Assembly: GCA_013399115.1 (NCBI GenBank)
Contig: VXAA01004297.1
Span: 803,287 to 867,286, forward strand
Reading direction: 5' to 3'
Length of the DNA stretch: 64,000 nt
Source: Anseranas semipalmata
Lineage: Eukaryota; Chordata; Aves; Anseriformes; Anseranatidae
Below are positions 12,714 to 24,396 of the stretch, one piece after another. The translations under genes and the position numbers were made by a program. Within the stretch, counting starts at the first letter, position 1. Every line of letters begins with the position of its first letter. The notes under the pieces were generated by a model. It did not search any database. It was not told where the DNA came from and was given only the letters and a program-made list of their open reading frames with translations.

Positions 12714-15700
12714 CGTCCAAGTGCTTCAGTGAAAAGTACTTTCTTTTGCCAATGACCAGGGTTTGTTCTTCGGTGCAAAGCTGTTTCTGAATTACTCTGG
12801 AACATCTAGGAGCAGACAACACTGGACTACGTTTATTTCTGGTTGCAGCATGAATCGGTGTGAATTTGATACCAGGATCCACTGGGAAACCACTTGACAA
12901 GGTCCTTCTATAATTCCTGTGAGAAGAGTTTTTATCTAAGTTTGACAAAGCATTTTTTTTCACATACATTTACACGTATTTACTTACTTAATTCTGCCAA
13001 ATCCTTTTTATTTCAATTCTGTTCACCAAAACTGTGGTATCTCAAATTAATTCCAACAGGCAACACTGCCTGAGGAGACCGTGGATCCTATAATCTCATA
13101 ATGTAACCTAGCTTATTTCCAGTTACTCCTGTCAACCTAATACAATGTACAATGGCTGAGGATCATCCATGTCTGTAATCAGAAAGGGAAGGTGTTCCAC
13201 TAACTTATAGTTATTCCAGATCCAATATCGGCTGTTCTGTCAAAATGCACTGCTTGTACAAGACCAGAAGGAGATCCATGTAACAATGTATTAAGAAGAG
13301 CTACACAACTTGTCCATTTAGAAAAAAAAACAAAAAGAAAACGCTTTTGTATCTTCTAAGAAAAGACAAAACTGAGGAGATTGGATGTGGGTTAAATGAT
13401 ATGCAGTCTAGATGACAGAAGGGAATAAAACTGAGCATTGGCACTATGCAATGAAGCACTAAAATATGAAGAGTCCTTTAAGAACAAAAGATGTCCCCCT
13501 TTATGCATGAAGAACAAGCTTCTGAATACTACACAACATCTACACACAAATTCTGTCCACCATCTACTAAATGGAGATTATTAAAAATAAATTCAGTGAG
13601 AATCTTATGAAGATATTATGGTATGAGAACAGGCCCAGATTTATAAAAGCAAGGCAAACTGAAGATAAAAAGAAGAAGGGACTCCAGGATCAATTGGAAA
13701 ACTAGGTGACAAGGTAACAGTGAAAGAAACAAGGAGAAAAACTGCCTGCTGCTGTGCACTGCATGAATATTTGCATCTGCCAACAGGCCATCAAAAAGCA
13801 AATTGGCACTAAGTCATAACTCACCATTTGCTATTTATATTCTGGCAGCGTTATGTTTGTGCAATTTCTATCAGTCAAAGCCTCCTTTTTGGGGGTGGGG
13901 ATAAGAAAGAGAGATATTGTAATCTACTTCTGCTATTGCTGTTTGTATTTGCTGAGTTATCTAGTGCTTGATGTGTGCCTCATGCATCACTTTTTATTCA
14001 AAAATTGACATATTTATCCAAGAATGATTTTAACACACTAGCTTTATTCAAATAGGCACAAAGACTTTGGCAGACATTTCCAGCCATGCATTTTATGTGA
14101 TTTATGCATTGTCATGTAAAAGGCAACATTTAATTGTGTGCGAGTACTGTAATCACAGCCTTGTCGGGGCACCCTGTTGGAGCAATGGAGACAAGTTTAC
14201 AGTTAAGCAGCCTATTACTAAGTCTCCTGAAGGCTTTTAAACCTGGCAACTGCTGGAGCCCCTTTAGAGAGCACCCAGATTCAACAAAGAGATACTGCTT
14301 TAATCACTTCATCCTAGTTACAGCTTTTTTAGTTTATCTTCAGTTGGTCCTATTTCACTTCAAAACCACAAATTATCTTAGGTAAATGCTGGATAGATCA
14401 TCCCACTTGCAGAGTTTGGGTATGGATGAGAATTTGACATTACAGAAAGGGTCCCTAGTTCTACGCTGCAGATACAGCGTTTAAAGGTGACGGGCACTTG
14501 TTCCCCACGTGACTTGTACCAACATCCTGCTGTTGCGTTAAGGAAGGAGATCATCATCAGAATGAAGGTGGCTGAAGACCTAGAAAGGGATATGCCCAGG
14601 ACTCCAGAATCTTTCTGCACTGCTGTCTCCTGTTAGTCTGGAGAATAGCGGTAGCAAGGAATTCAACCAGCAGTTGCAAAGGAGCTGTGGAGAGGCAAAG
14701 AGGACAAGGAGGATAAGCAATAAAGGGTATGTTCTAGTGTCAAGCAAGGAAGCACTAAAATGCAAACCAATATAAAGCCACATATTTATGTGTTATAATG
14801 GTCAGAGGAGTTCCTAGCACACTTGTTCTCTCTCTCACTTCTGCAGCTTTGTACGTCTACAGCAGCTTCACTCAAATCTGAACCACTGCTAATGTGGTCC
14901 TGCCCGTTCCCCCTGCTCTGTTGTACCTACACCATCATCTACGTGATCTTGTAGCACGCTGGTGGTTCCAGCTAAGCTGGTGAAAACAAAGCTTTCTGTG
15001 CAGGGCTGGCCCCATAAGCTGCCTTACCACAGGCAGTGCAGCACAGGTGGGTGGCAATGCCACCTCCAGTGGCTGCTAAGGCTGTGGCTCCATCAGCTCA
15101 GCAGCCCAGGCGTCCTACAGAAGCAGGGAGGAAGAGAGGGCCTGTGGCAGACTTGAGGTTTGAGGAAAGAAAAAGCACAGGGGGTGACCCCTGAGGAACA
15201 TATGGAGATGAATCCCAGTGCAAAAAGAAAATTAACATCCCAACCTAAAAGGCAAAGCAAGACTGGATGCAGAGCAAGGAACCAACAGCAGACAAATAAT
15301 CCGGGAGAGAGGCACTTCAACAGCTTGTATTATCAGCAGGTAAAAATTGTCAACACACAACCATATTCAACAGAGAATGCACTGAAAGGGAAATGAATGG
15401 GCAATTTATAAAATTTTGCTATTCTTTTATCCTGTACTGCTTAAGCCTTTGTTTACACGGATAGCTTTCCATTCTGTGCAAAATAATAGAAGAAAGCAAC
15501 TGCTAAAGGATTCCGTGATAAAGGTTCCTTCATCTCTCAAACAGATGAGAGAACAAGCTACAGGGAGATACGCTTCTACCTGAAATTTAAGTTACTGAAA
15601 TTCACGGTGCTCTGAATGGCCATTCATCATGCTATGTGATATAATCACATACCACTAATTCTTTGCATCTGAGCCCAATTTCCCTGATCTTCTGCTCAAG

Positions 15701-16544
15701 CTTTAGTGCAGGAGCATAAGCCAGGAGTGCTTTGAAATGCCTGAAGTCTATCATGAGATTGTGCTCTTGCAAAGCAGCACACTTCCACTGCAGTTCTTTA
15801 GCTGCAGACAACACACTTATTTAAACAATCACACTCCAGGTGGAGGAGGAAGGCAGCTATTTTCTCCCAAATGCTTTATCTTGCTCATCTATTATGCCCC
15901 TCCAGAGCATATGGCCAGAAGCAAAGACAACTGCTTTTCATACAGAGCTTAAGGAAAATAACCTAAGCTTGACCACCCCGTGCTGGCAAAGAACAGGCTT
16001 AAGTAAATTAATCATGGCATGCGTGTGCACCACAACACTAATGCACTGTTCCTCCAAAGCACGCTTTCCTTTGCAGCTTCCCTGTTACAATTAGGAGAGA
16101 GAAAAGCAGCGCTATTGCAGGTATAATTTGCCCACCCCAGCACATCTGAGCCAGCCAGCATAGCTTGCCAGCTCTGGGGTGCAGGGAAGACTCACTTACC
16201 ACTTCACATGGATGGACAGTAAAAGGAAACAAAGGAACTGTGCAACAAGTTAGGTGCCTAGATGATAAATGAAGACTAAGCTATTGCCCTATGCTCCCCT
16301 TACAGGGATATACAAGCAGCTCCAGAGAGCAATTAATCTCATCCTAAAATACAAATCTGAGACATGCATGATGAACAGCCTGTTGAAGGTACCATGTTTT
16401 CACCCGTAACTACAAAGGAAAGAGTGATTAGTTGAGACTCTGACATCTAGTTTTAAAATCTTTAAAGCCAGAAGAGATGACTCTAGTTCTCAGGGGGGGA
16501 AGGATGGAGACAACAGTTCAGCTCCCCTCCTTCCTCGCCAGAAC

Positions 16545-16680
16545 TAACGCCACAATTCCCCCGACCCTCTGAGCTGGGGCACCAGCGTTTGGGAACGCTC
16601 CCGCGCTGCCCCCTTGTCCAGGGCTGCCTGCGCACGGCTCGGTGAGGCGGCTGAACCCAGCGGCAAAAAGGCGTCATCGG
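16545..16680. promoter_or_regulatory. Small CpG-rich patch
   Basis: About 135 bases with clustered CpG (GGGAACGCTCCCGCGCTGCC, GCGCACGGCTCGGTGAGGCG) inside AT-rich intron 2. It could be a CpG-rich regulatory element or an eroded insertion. No exon is evident. Confidence 0.3.
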
Positions 16681-16841
16681 AGAAGCCTTCCCTGATTACG
16701 AGTTAGGTTAATTCGTTCAAGGCAATTACATTCATTTCCCTGTTGTCTTCAAATACATCAATCCAGTCTGAAAACGCACTGGATCTGTTGGCAATTACAA
16801 TTATATTCCCACTCATTCTGTCAATTCTACAGAATATTGTA

Positions 16842-16880
16842 ATAAAACAAACAAAACAAAACCAAAATAATAATAAAAAA
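16842..16880. repeat. A-rich low-complexity tract
   Basis: Imperfect ACAAA, CAAAA and AATAAT units over about 40 bases. Confidence 0.8.
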
Positions 16881-17157
16881 CCAGCAGTTTAAACAGCCTG
16901 CCTTGAGTTACAGAATTTTGCTTGTGGATTATTTTCTTTTCCATTTTGAAAAGCACATAAATTATTAACACAAGTAACCAAAATTTCCTGCCTTCCAACA
17001 AGGACATTCTAATCATTTTTCAACAAAAATCAGTTTATTGGGTACCTACTAATACTATTTTGCTGAGAAAAGTGTAGCTGATGTGTTTCAGAATTACAGA
17101 AAACAATGTTTTTCTTCTTGTAATTTCAGAAGATCCAGCGGGGTTAGTGTGACAATT

Positions 17158-17195
17158 AGTGAATATTTAAATGGAATATTAAATAAATATTCACT
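17158..17195. repeat. Perfect 12-bp inverted repeat
   Basis: AGTGAATATTTA at 17158-17169 is matched exactly by its reverse complement TAAATATTCACT at 17184-17195, with a 14-nt AT-rich spacer. It could form a cruciform or RNA hairpin. No transposon terminal repeat or target duplication was recognised. Confidence 0.85.
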
Positions 17196-20100
17196 GGAAA
17201 TGGTCTGACAGTGATGGCCAAATAATTTCAGGCATGAGAAGAAAAGAAAGTCTCAGGCTGATGAATAACTGACATTTGACCTGCTGTTCATTTCCTAAGC
17301 TGGAAAAAAATGCAGTTCATATAACAGTCGAAGCTGGCTAAGAAAGCATAAAACACTGTTTCATGTTTCTGCACTGCCTTATTGTCTAATGCTCTTTTTA
17401 AAAAACTGTTTTATTCTCTGAGAAACTTGAATGGTTATAATATGTGTATTGAGCAGAGGGGAAAATATCTAGGACAAAGCAATTACCGTAGCCCATAAAA
17501 GTTACAGAAAATAATACAAACATTTATCAAAATGCAGATGAAATTTCAAATTTAATAGAAAAACACAATGCTTATGAAAATTTATGACACAGCACATGTA
17601 ATCTTTTTTGTTAAGTATTGAGACTTTTTAATATTAAGCTTTTCCTGGCATACTTACACTGTCCTGAAGTTGGCAGGGAGTACCCTTAGTAGAAAGCATT
17701 TTCCCCACAAAGGGAATATGAACCACCATTATATAGCTGCACAAACAAACAAAACCAACCAAACAGAAACTCCACCCCAGAACATTAGTCTTAAGAAATA
17801 CAGCCCAAGCTGTATTATATGAAGTCCCTTTTTTTATGAAAATTCTGGACATCAGGCACAGAAATTCCCTGCCAATGTACAACATCTGAACTCGAGTAGA
17901 AGATAAATACTTGTAGACCACGACCATTTGGTCTTTATTCTCAGATATTCTAGAGATGAGGAAGTCTTCCTCTTCTGAGAGAAAAGCAAATTGAAATGAA
18001 ATGTTTACAGCTGATGCTTACTAAGGATTATACCCTCACCCTGCTTTCTATTAAGACTTCTGTCGCTTAAGAAACCAGGTGTTAATCCCTCAAAGCAAAT
18101 GACATTTTCCAACCCTGCATATTTCACAAAGCTTGAACACTTTCAGAGGGAAAGAAGGTTTACACAAGACAGAAAACAGATGTTTAATAAACTGGGGTAA
18201 TCTGACAGGCAAGCATGTTTTGGTCTTTCCAAAAGACAGCCACAAAAAGGCAGCAACTATTTTCTTCCAGACACAATAAAGATGACTTTGGTTTGTTTTT
18301 AATTAAAGAGACCAGAGCCTAACTGAAAGAAGAATCCTTACCTCCTGTGATATACTTTGATCTCAGCTTTGATGCTAATGGGAAAGAAACAGCTTTGACT
18401 TTCTATTTAGTATCAGTACAATCATTCCAATCAAATCAGCATCATTCACCCATGTACGAGGATACGATCAGTGACAGGCGTCATGTCAGTCATGGTTAAA
18501 CCTGGTCTGAGTCACTGAGGCATCACAGCAGCCTAACATGAGAATCAATCATGTCTTTGGCATTACCTGGAAAGGAACAGCACTGATTCTTCCTGCTTAG
18601 CAGCAGTTTTCAAACAGATTATTTCTGTCATTGAAACAATTATAAAAATAAACATCATATAAATGGCACAGTGGTATAAACATTAAGGGTTTTTCCCCCA
18701 GAATGATCTCCAGTAAATGCAACCATCAGCTATTTTTACTGACCTTAGAAACTTTATTTCTTTTTGACTTTAACTGGTTTGAATCTACACGAGAGACCGG
18801 ATAAAAACAAACATATGAAATCCATTAGTTTTGCTATGTTTTTTATACAATCAACCCCTTTCTCTTCAAACCAACTAGACAAAAACTGAGCAAAATACAA
18901 GCAGAACTGTACTCTCCAACCTCTTCTGTATAATACACAACTTCTAATTGGCAGTGTTGCATTTCCCAAGCCTTATGGTTGAAGTGTCAGCCTTTCAAAA
19001 TGCTCCAGATCTATCCATATATTATCATTATGTGTACAAATGTGAAAAAAAATGTTCTTCCTCCCTCACATTAGGCATTGCAGTTAAAGCTGTTGTTCTT
19101 TTACCTAGCAGAAAAGGACTGCATTTGCTAGTTCTATCACATAGCCATAACTCAACTGAACATCAGCTGAAAGAGACCGGTCTATTTTGGACCTCTCTGG
19201 TCTTCCAGTTAGCGTATCTAACTGATTTTTCAGCAAACATAGCCAAACTGGAAGTTAGAAGCAAAAAGCAAGAAACAAAAACCAATTTCATATTTGCATG
19301 CAACCCTTCCATAGAGCCAAAATCATGGCCAACAGCTGCGAGTGCTGTTGGTATTAACTTTGAACTTGTGGCCTGATTTTCAGGCACTGACCACCTGCAA
19401 CAGCAGCTGAAGCCAGCTCTTGTCTGAGAGTTCAGGACAGAACCAAACTAAAGGTACAGAACTTCAGTCGTAAAAAGCTGAATAACTTTGGAGGGGGGAG
19501 GATATTCTACATACTTTATCTTCTCATAGCAGAACACAGAAGAATGTGCTTGAAAAGATCATTGACAAATTTTATACCTCCCTTTCATGTTAAAGGCAGT
19601 AAAAACCAAGTTAAAGTAATATTTTAATAATCTTTTTTTGGGGGAGGAGGGAAAGCAGTGCCTACCTTTCCCCTGCCTCCCCTCAAGCATCTGTATTTGC
19701 CTGAAAAAGACTCATGCAAACAGCTAATTGGGCTGGCAAGAAAACTAGATGTGCAGACGTGTAATCCATCAAATTACGTATTCAAGGTTTTACTGGCTTT
19801 TTGGAATGTGGGAATTTTTGGACATTCAGCAATGAAATGCTGTCTCTTAACAAAAGATAGAATATAAGAGTTTTCTTATGCACCCTTCCTTTTACAATAC
19901 TGCATTTGCAAAGCTTGATGGAAAGGCCTTCATTGTGGGCTTCTGTTTTTCAAGTCTCCCACACAAAGTCTCTCCACTCTTTCCATTTACTTTATGGATG
20001 TTTTTGACAAAAAAAAATATAACATACGGGCCCATATGAAGCTATGGGGACCTATTCCTTTTTTTTGGTCAGAACTTCTCCTTGGCAAAGAAGAAATGAC

Positions 20101-21739
20101 ACCAGAGTTACATCACTTTTAACCAGCCCAAAGAGCAGGAGCACTGGTGGGTGGGAATGGAAGTAGGTCATAGCTGTCTGCTGTTTTGCTCTATACACAG
20201 CAGACACAGAAATCTCAAGGATTTTGCACTAATAAAAACAGATAATTTGCATATGGTGGGGGGAAGGGGATTGCCTAAGTGCAAGGGGATTGAATCTTGT
20301 CCCCTGGAAGATAATTAAACAAAAAAACACAAGACAAGAAAAACATAACACAGACTAAGAACTTTCTCCAGTTTTAGCTAATGGGTAGGCTGAACTATTA
20401 ACAAAGGAAGTTCTAGGAGTAGCAAGGAAGGAGGACCAGGCAGATGGATAGTCCCAATTATTCTACTTCTTTCTCAGAAATGAGGAAGGAGTAGCACCAG
20501 TATCTGTTCCTATTTTTACACAGAGTTCACAAACAAATGGTAAAGTGGCATGGCTTACACTTCATACCCTCCTACAAGGCAAAGAATAAGCAGCAATAAA
20601 ACCACTCAAAGCTTGGCCCATTTGCTAATAGAGAAAAGAACGTCCAGCAAAATTCCTGAAACTGTGAGAAACACAATACCTTCTCAGTTTACATGTGTAC
20701 CATATCTAGAAAGTTCTTTTCATAATCATGGCTGCCAGGACCTAAAGTTTTGGAACGAGTCATTCAGACCCTCAGTCATGCAAAAAGCTTTTACTTCTCC
20801 ACTGAAAAGCAAGCCCACAGATGTGCTTAGGCATATATGTTTAACATCTTCTGCCCACAGCCACACTTGCTGCTCCTAAAATATTTTGTTGAAATGGTGT
20901 TACTTTCTTTCTTCTGTGTATACCGCACCAATCTGGCTAAAAACAGCATGCTTATAAATGGGAACATGGGTTTTTCCAACGTGAATAACCATCTCAATTT
21001 GCAAGTATTAAAAGTTTTCTAGTTCTGTGAGATGGGACTGAAAAATTAATGCCTTATAGAAGAGACTGAAAATGATGCATATTGTTCCACTTGACTATGC
21101 ATAACTTGAAGGCAAAAGGCTTTAGGAATCTGCTCCAAAACTAAGCATCCTGCAGATTTCACAAGGTTTGATTTTAAAACCAATTTGACTTTCATTGAAT
21201 GGATTTAGTTATGAAGTAAAAGCCTCAGAAAATATTCACACTGAAGTGACCTGAACAGAGTTGTCACAACCTAGGTCTTCTAGAGGTCACTGAAGTTTAA
21301 AAACAAAAAGTAATCTGGAAGTCTTCTAATACTGAAGATGGAAAAAACACCGTTTAATCAAACTGCCAGAAGCAAAGCTGAATTCTATAGGTGTATTGCA
21401 TTCACCTGTTACTCATCTTTTCTTCTAAACAATTTAATGAAAGAGATCTGATCTCAAAATAGTTCCTACTGTTTATTAAATAGGATTATTAACTCTTACA
21501 AATTATGCATCATTTCCAAAGAGTTTTAGAAGCTTTTAGCAGCTGCGAAAAGAAAATGTTATCTCTGGGATAACACGTACATTTGTACTACGTATGATAA
21601 GCAGCACAAGTTTAATCAGAATCTGATATTTTAAACTAGAACTATATTTTTGGACAGTGATGCATACCCAAAGACTGCTAATTTTATTCTGTTCACTGTA
21701 GATACTTGATAGGCATTCTGAAGGGCACAAAACCATAAC

Positions 21740-22000
21740 AATCATAAAGTGGTTTGGGTTGGAAGGGTCCTTGACCACCTAGTTCTAACCCCCCTGCCAC
21801 GGGCAGGGACACCTCCCACTAGACCAGGTTGCCCAAAGCCCCATCCAACCTGGCCTTCAACACCTCCAGGGATGGGGCATCCACAGCTTCTCTGGGCAAC
21901 CTGTGCCAGTGCCTCACCACCCTCTGAGTAAAGAATTTCTTCCTACTGTCTCATTTAAATCTACCCTTTTTTAGTTTAAAACCATTACTCCTTGAGTTGC
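21740..22000 (-). mobile_element. CR1 LINE 3' fragment, minus strand
   Basis: Reads on the plus strand as the reverse complement of a CR1 tail: ATCATAAAGTGGTTTGGGTT, GGAAGGGTCCTTGACCACCT, CCCCCTGCCACGGGCAGGGA, CACTAGACCAGGTTGCCCAA, CATCCAACCTGGCC, TTCAACACCTCCAGGGATGG, CTCTGGGCAACCTGTGCCAG, then AAGAATTTCTTCCTA and a fading match to TTTAGTTTAAAACCATTACT. It belongs to a different CR1 subfamily from the copy at 4486-4919. Short open frames over it are not functional. Confidence 0.95.
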
Positions 22001-22199
22001 TACATATGTAAGTATTTTACTTCATGACAGTTCAGTTTACAAATACCTGTCTAGAGAACCTTCTTCCTACTACAAGAAATTCTGGGACAGCACACCCAAT
22101 TCCAGTCAGGTCACAAACAGCAGAAGAGCAGACCAAAAAGCGTACGTGTGCACACACAAAACAAACAGAAAAACACCTTATGAACAGGTAAAAATCGTT

Positions 22200-22218
22200 T
22201 TCTTTCTTTTTTTTTTTT
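22200..22218. repeat. T-rich tract
   Basis: TTCTTTC followed by an unbroken run of T. No feature attached. Confidence 0.85.
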
Positions 22219-22334
22219 AATGTGGATTTTCCTAATCATAATTCTTTCAGCTTTAACACAGGGATAATATTTTACCAGTGACCATAAGCAATTTTGACAG
22301 CACTACACATGTGAGATCTATGTATCTCGCTGGT

Positions 22335-22460
22335 TATCCACCATTTCACAGAAGGGAAAATCGAGCCAATGAAGGCATGGAAGTTACCATGGTGACATAA
22401 AATGCATGTAACAAAGGATGAAATTTGAACTCAAGTTTCCAGTTTCCTATTCAACGAACC
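22335..22460 (+). mobile_element. MIR-like SINE remnant
   Basis: CCACCATTTCACAGAAGGGA followed by AAATCGAGCC, a degenerate GGTGACATAAAA segment and GATGAAATTTGAACTCAAG, then TTTCCAGTTTCC, follows the core-to-tail order of MIR-type tRNA-derived SINEs (TTTTACAGATGAGGAAACTG... GGGATTTGAACCCAGG...). It is heavily diverged, as expected for elements that stopped moving before birds arose. Other old SINE families share this core. Confidence 0.5.
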
Positions 22461-23205
22461 TCGAGAACTTTGAAAAATATACATTCCAGTACTCTTTCAT
22501 AACAGCAACAGTGTTCAACAACCTCCCATGTTAATCACCTAAGTGTGGCATGTTACAATTGTTAGTGGTTACTAACAGCTAGATAGTATAAAACATCATT
22601 GTTCTTTGTATCAAAACTAATTCCGGCTAATTCTTCTGATCAGACATAGACACACAAAAGCAGTAGTAACTGTTTGCTTACTTGGCCAAGTACAAACCTA
22701 GATTACTATCAGTGTGCACTGACTGTACAGAGAAACTTCAGATGGGATTGCTTTGATTCTTTCCTTGCACTCAGTGCATGTGTGAGCACTTGGTGTCCGT
22801 AAGAGTGATAAATTGGTGAAAACTGTGATGATTTCAAGTTACCACTGTAAGGACTTGCCAGAGGGAAAAAAAATCATCTGTGTAGCGTTATGATTTACTA
22901 GATCAAGGGCAAAGGAGCATCAAGGAAACACATAAAATGTTCAGAAAGTAGAGGAAAGCGCTGATGTAATATGTGAAGGGAAAAAAAAACACCAAAAACT
23001 TTCACCTCTTTTGAAGCTGTTCAAGCAGAAACTAATTCTATCGCACCATTATATATTTAATGTTGATTTAACAGACATTTTCTCTGCAACGTGAATTCAT
23101 TAGCCAAAGAATCACAGAGTTGAAAAAAAAAGAGAACTGGTTTAAAACCATGCATTTTTAGAAACGCTTCAACAATCTTTAACCACCAACATCTGACCCC
23201 AACAT
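22461..23205. other. Intronic sequence just below FARP1 exon 2
   Basis: No gene or repeat family recognised. AGAATCACAGAGTTG at 23110 looks like the start of a reverse CR1 tail but does not continue. Confidence 0.6.
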
Positions 23206-23211
23206 CCTTAC

Positions 23212-23382
23212 CGGAACATCAAAAGTTTCTTGCGTGTCATCCAGCATCTGAATCTTGATGGAGATGAGTTTTCCTGGAGGTGTCATAGGTGGTTTCTGTC
23301 CATGCTCCAAGGTACTGATCCCAGAGTTCTCCTGAGCTCCTAACCGGGATCCTGCTGTTGGTCTCTGCTCTGTTTCACCCAT
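23212..23382 (-). CDS. FARP1: FARP1 first coding exon (residues 1-57)
   Basis: The exon encodes 57 residues beginning MGETEQRPT and ending DDTQETFDVP. This closely matches the N-terminus I know for vertebrate FARP1, a FERM-domain Rho-family GEF (DH and two PH domains further on) that acts at the neuronal plasma membrane in dendrite growth and synapse formation. Residues 1 to about 37 are a polar, probably disordered tail; residues 38-57 (GKLISIKIQMLDDTQ...) are the start of the FERM F1 lobe. The codon for Pro57 is complete, so the intron is phase 0; the donor is GTAAGG at 23211-23206. The reading frame runs on only ten codons into the intron before a stop, as expected of an exon. The whole exon starts at 23407 (acceptor CAG at 23410-23408 after a pyrimidine tract), giving a 25-nt leader before the ATG. 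Exon 3 (rest of FERM) is not in the window. Identification rests on remembered family sequence. Confidence 0.95.
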
Positions 23383-23407
23383 GTTTAGAGAAACACGTTT
23401 CTTATAT
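23383..23407 (-). other. FARP1: 5' leader part of FARP1 exon 2
   Basis: These 25 nt sit between a good acceptor (pyrimidine-rich tract ending TTATCAG, AG at 23409-23408) and the FARP1 ATG. They hold no other ATG and no stop in the ATG frame, so the frame is open back to the acceptor. A TAA in another frame (23387-23385) lies 2 nt before the ATG and would end the upstream ORF described for 24274-24396. In known FARP1 genes the upstream exon is non-coding; that this holds here is inference. Confidence 0.8.
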
Positions 23408-23789
23408 CTGATAAGGGAATAAAGGCAAAGAAGACTATATCACTTATAAGTAAGAGATGTTGCACATAAGCATTATGGTACATATACTTACAACCGATAA
23501 ACTACCACATGATCCTTAACACAAAGTAGTATTATTATGAATATATATTTTTATATATCATATGAAGACAGGAAAACCAGACAAACTTTACAATTTTCAA
23601 AATACAGAGGCTAATCACCTGCTAGGGTAAGGAAGATAGACTGTTTGCATTATGGCACAATAAGAAAAGAGTAATATTCCATTTCTCCTGGCAAATGCAA
23701 CATGACCACATTGGAAATAGACCATGACACAACCCAGGTTTCAATGAGTTATTGCTAATTTTATCTACTTACAAATTAGGCTGTTAGCA

Positions 23790-24268
23790 GCCAAACCCAG
23801 GACTCACAGAGATAGGTGGAAGTTGAGAAGAGCAGGTGGGGCAACTCACCACTTTCCAACCATCATTCCAACCTGGCCTTATCAGCACTTTCTCTTCTGC
23901 TCCTTCCAACCTTCCCTGGCCCTTTTGCAGCTGCCACCTTGCTGAAGGCTCTGTGAAGCAGGAGAGCTGAAGGGGTACAAGATGACCCCAATTACATGGC
24001 CGCAATATTTGGTTTCCTTTGGGGACCAGATCTGCTGTAGAACGTGGAGCCTGACACAGTCCCACTGGTGGGTCAAGGACTGTGAGAACAGGCCATGGGA
24101 AGCCTAGAAAAAGCCAGAGCAACATCACTGGTTGGGAAAAGCAAGGCTTCCCAGCACAGGCAAACCTGGCTTGTCGTGGAGCCCTGTAAGCAGGGTGGGA
24201 ACCCTGAGGCACGCTCCTTCCCCACCGTGCTAAGGGAAGGCTCCACCTGTACCAGCTTGCCAGCACAG
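23790..24268. other. GC-richer block between exon 2 and the 123-nt candidate exon
   Basis: About 480 bases clearly richer in G+C than their surroundings, open in more than one minus-strand frame (a 160-codon frame spans 23784-24266). It lies almost exactly between the FARP1 exon 2 acceptor and the donor of the 123-nt candidate exon, so it would be most of that 866-nt intron. I find no terminal repeats, target duplication or family motif. It may be a CpG-poor GC patch or an eroded insertion. Confidence 0.35.
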
Positions 24269-24273
24269 CTCAC

Positions 24274-24396
24274 CGGGTAGGGATGTCTTCTTCGTATCCA
24301 TGGAAAGAAACTGCAGAAACTGGCTTGCTAATTTTGTTTCCATGCAGCTTTTGCACCGCCTTACGCAGCACATCTTTGCTAAATAAATATTCTATC
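24274..24396 (-). other. FARP1: Candidate alternative 5' exon of FARP1 (123 nt)
   Basis: On the minus strand an acceptor (CTCCCTTTTTAG, AG at 24398-24397) and a donor (CCCG|GTGAGC, GT at 24273-24272) bracket 123 nt, a multiple of three. One frame is open throughout: 40 whole codons, translation starting IEYLFSKDVL and ending YEEDIPT. Spliced to exon 2, this frame continues without a stop into the FARP1 ATG, but it contains no Met of its own. A second frame has an ATG at 24373-24371 that would give a 40-codon ORF ending at the TAA at 23387-23385, 2 nt before the FARP1 start. It could be an optional leader exon carrying a uORF, an N-terminal extension fed by an unseen upstream exon, or chance: exon-like blocks of this size are expected in an intron this long. 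I recognise no family in the peptide. Confidence 0.33.

Larger units (their letters stand above)
12714..21739. other. Intronic sequence, no gene seen
   Basis: AT-rich, with A-rich low complexity at 16842-16880, a perfect 12-bp inverted repeat at 17158-17195 and a small CpG-rich patch at 16545-16680. Open frames on either strand (for example 18948-19376) match no family I know and have no exon context. Confidence 0.65.
1..23211 (-). other. FARP1: FARP1 intron 2 (5' part)
   Basis: Everything downstream of the exon-2 donor, in gene sense, is intronic. I looked for the next FARP1 exon (continuing the FERM F1 lobe) and did not find it, so the intron continues past position 1. The stretch holds four CR1 pieces, one possible old CR1 tail, a MIR-like remnant, microsatellites, an assembly gap and one small CpG-rich patch, each listed separately. 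The rest is AT-rich and unremarkable by eye. The open frames in it are short and show no family I recognise. Confidence 0.8.

Noticed and set aside
18948..19376. 142-codon plus-strand open frame
   Set aside because: No domain, signal or exon context; AT-rich composition and position suggest chance.
23784..24266. 160-codon minus-strand open frame
   Set aside because: No family similarity; explained by the local rise in G+C. The exon candidate next to it is reported separately.
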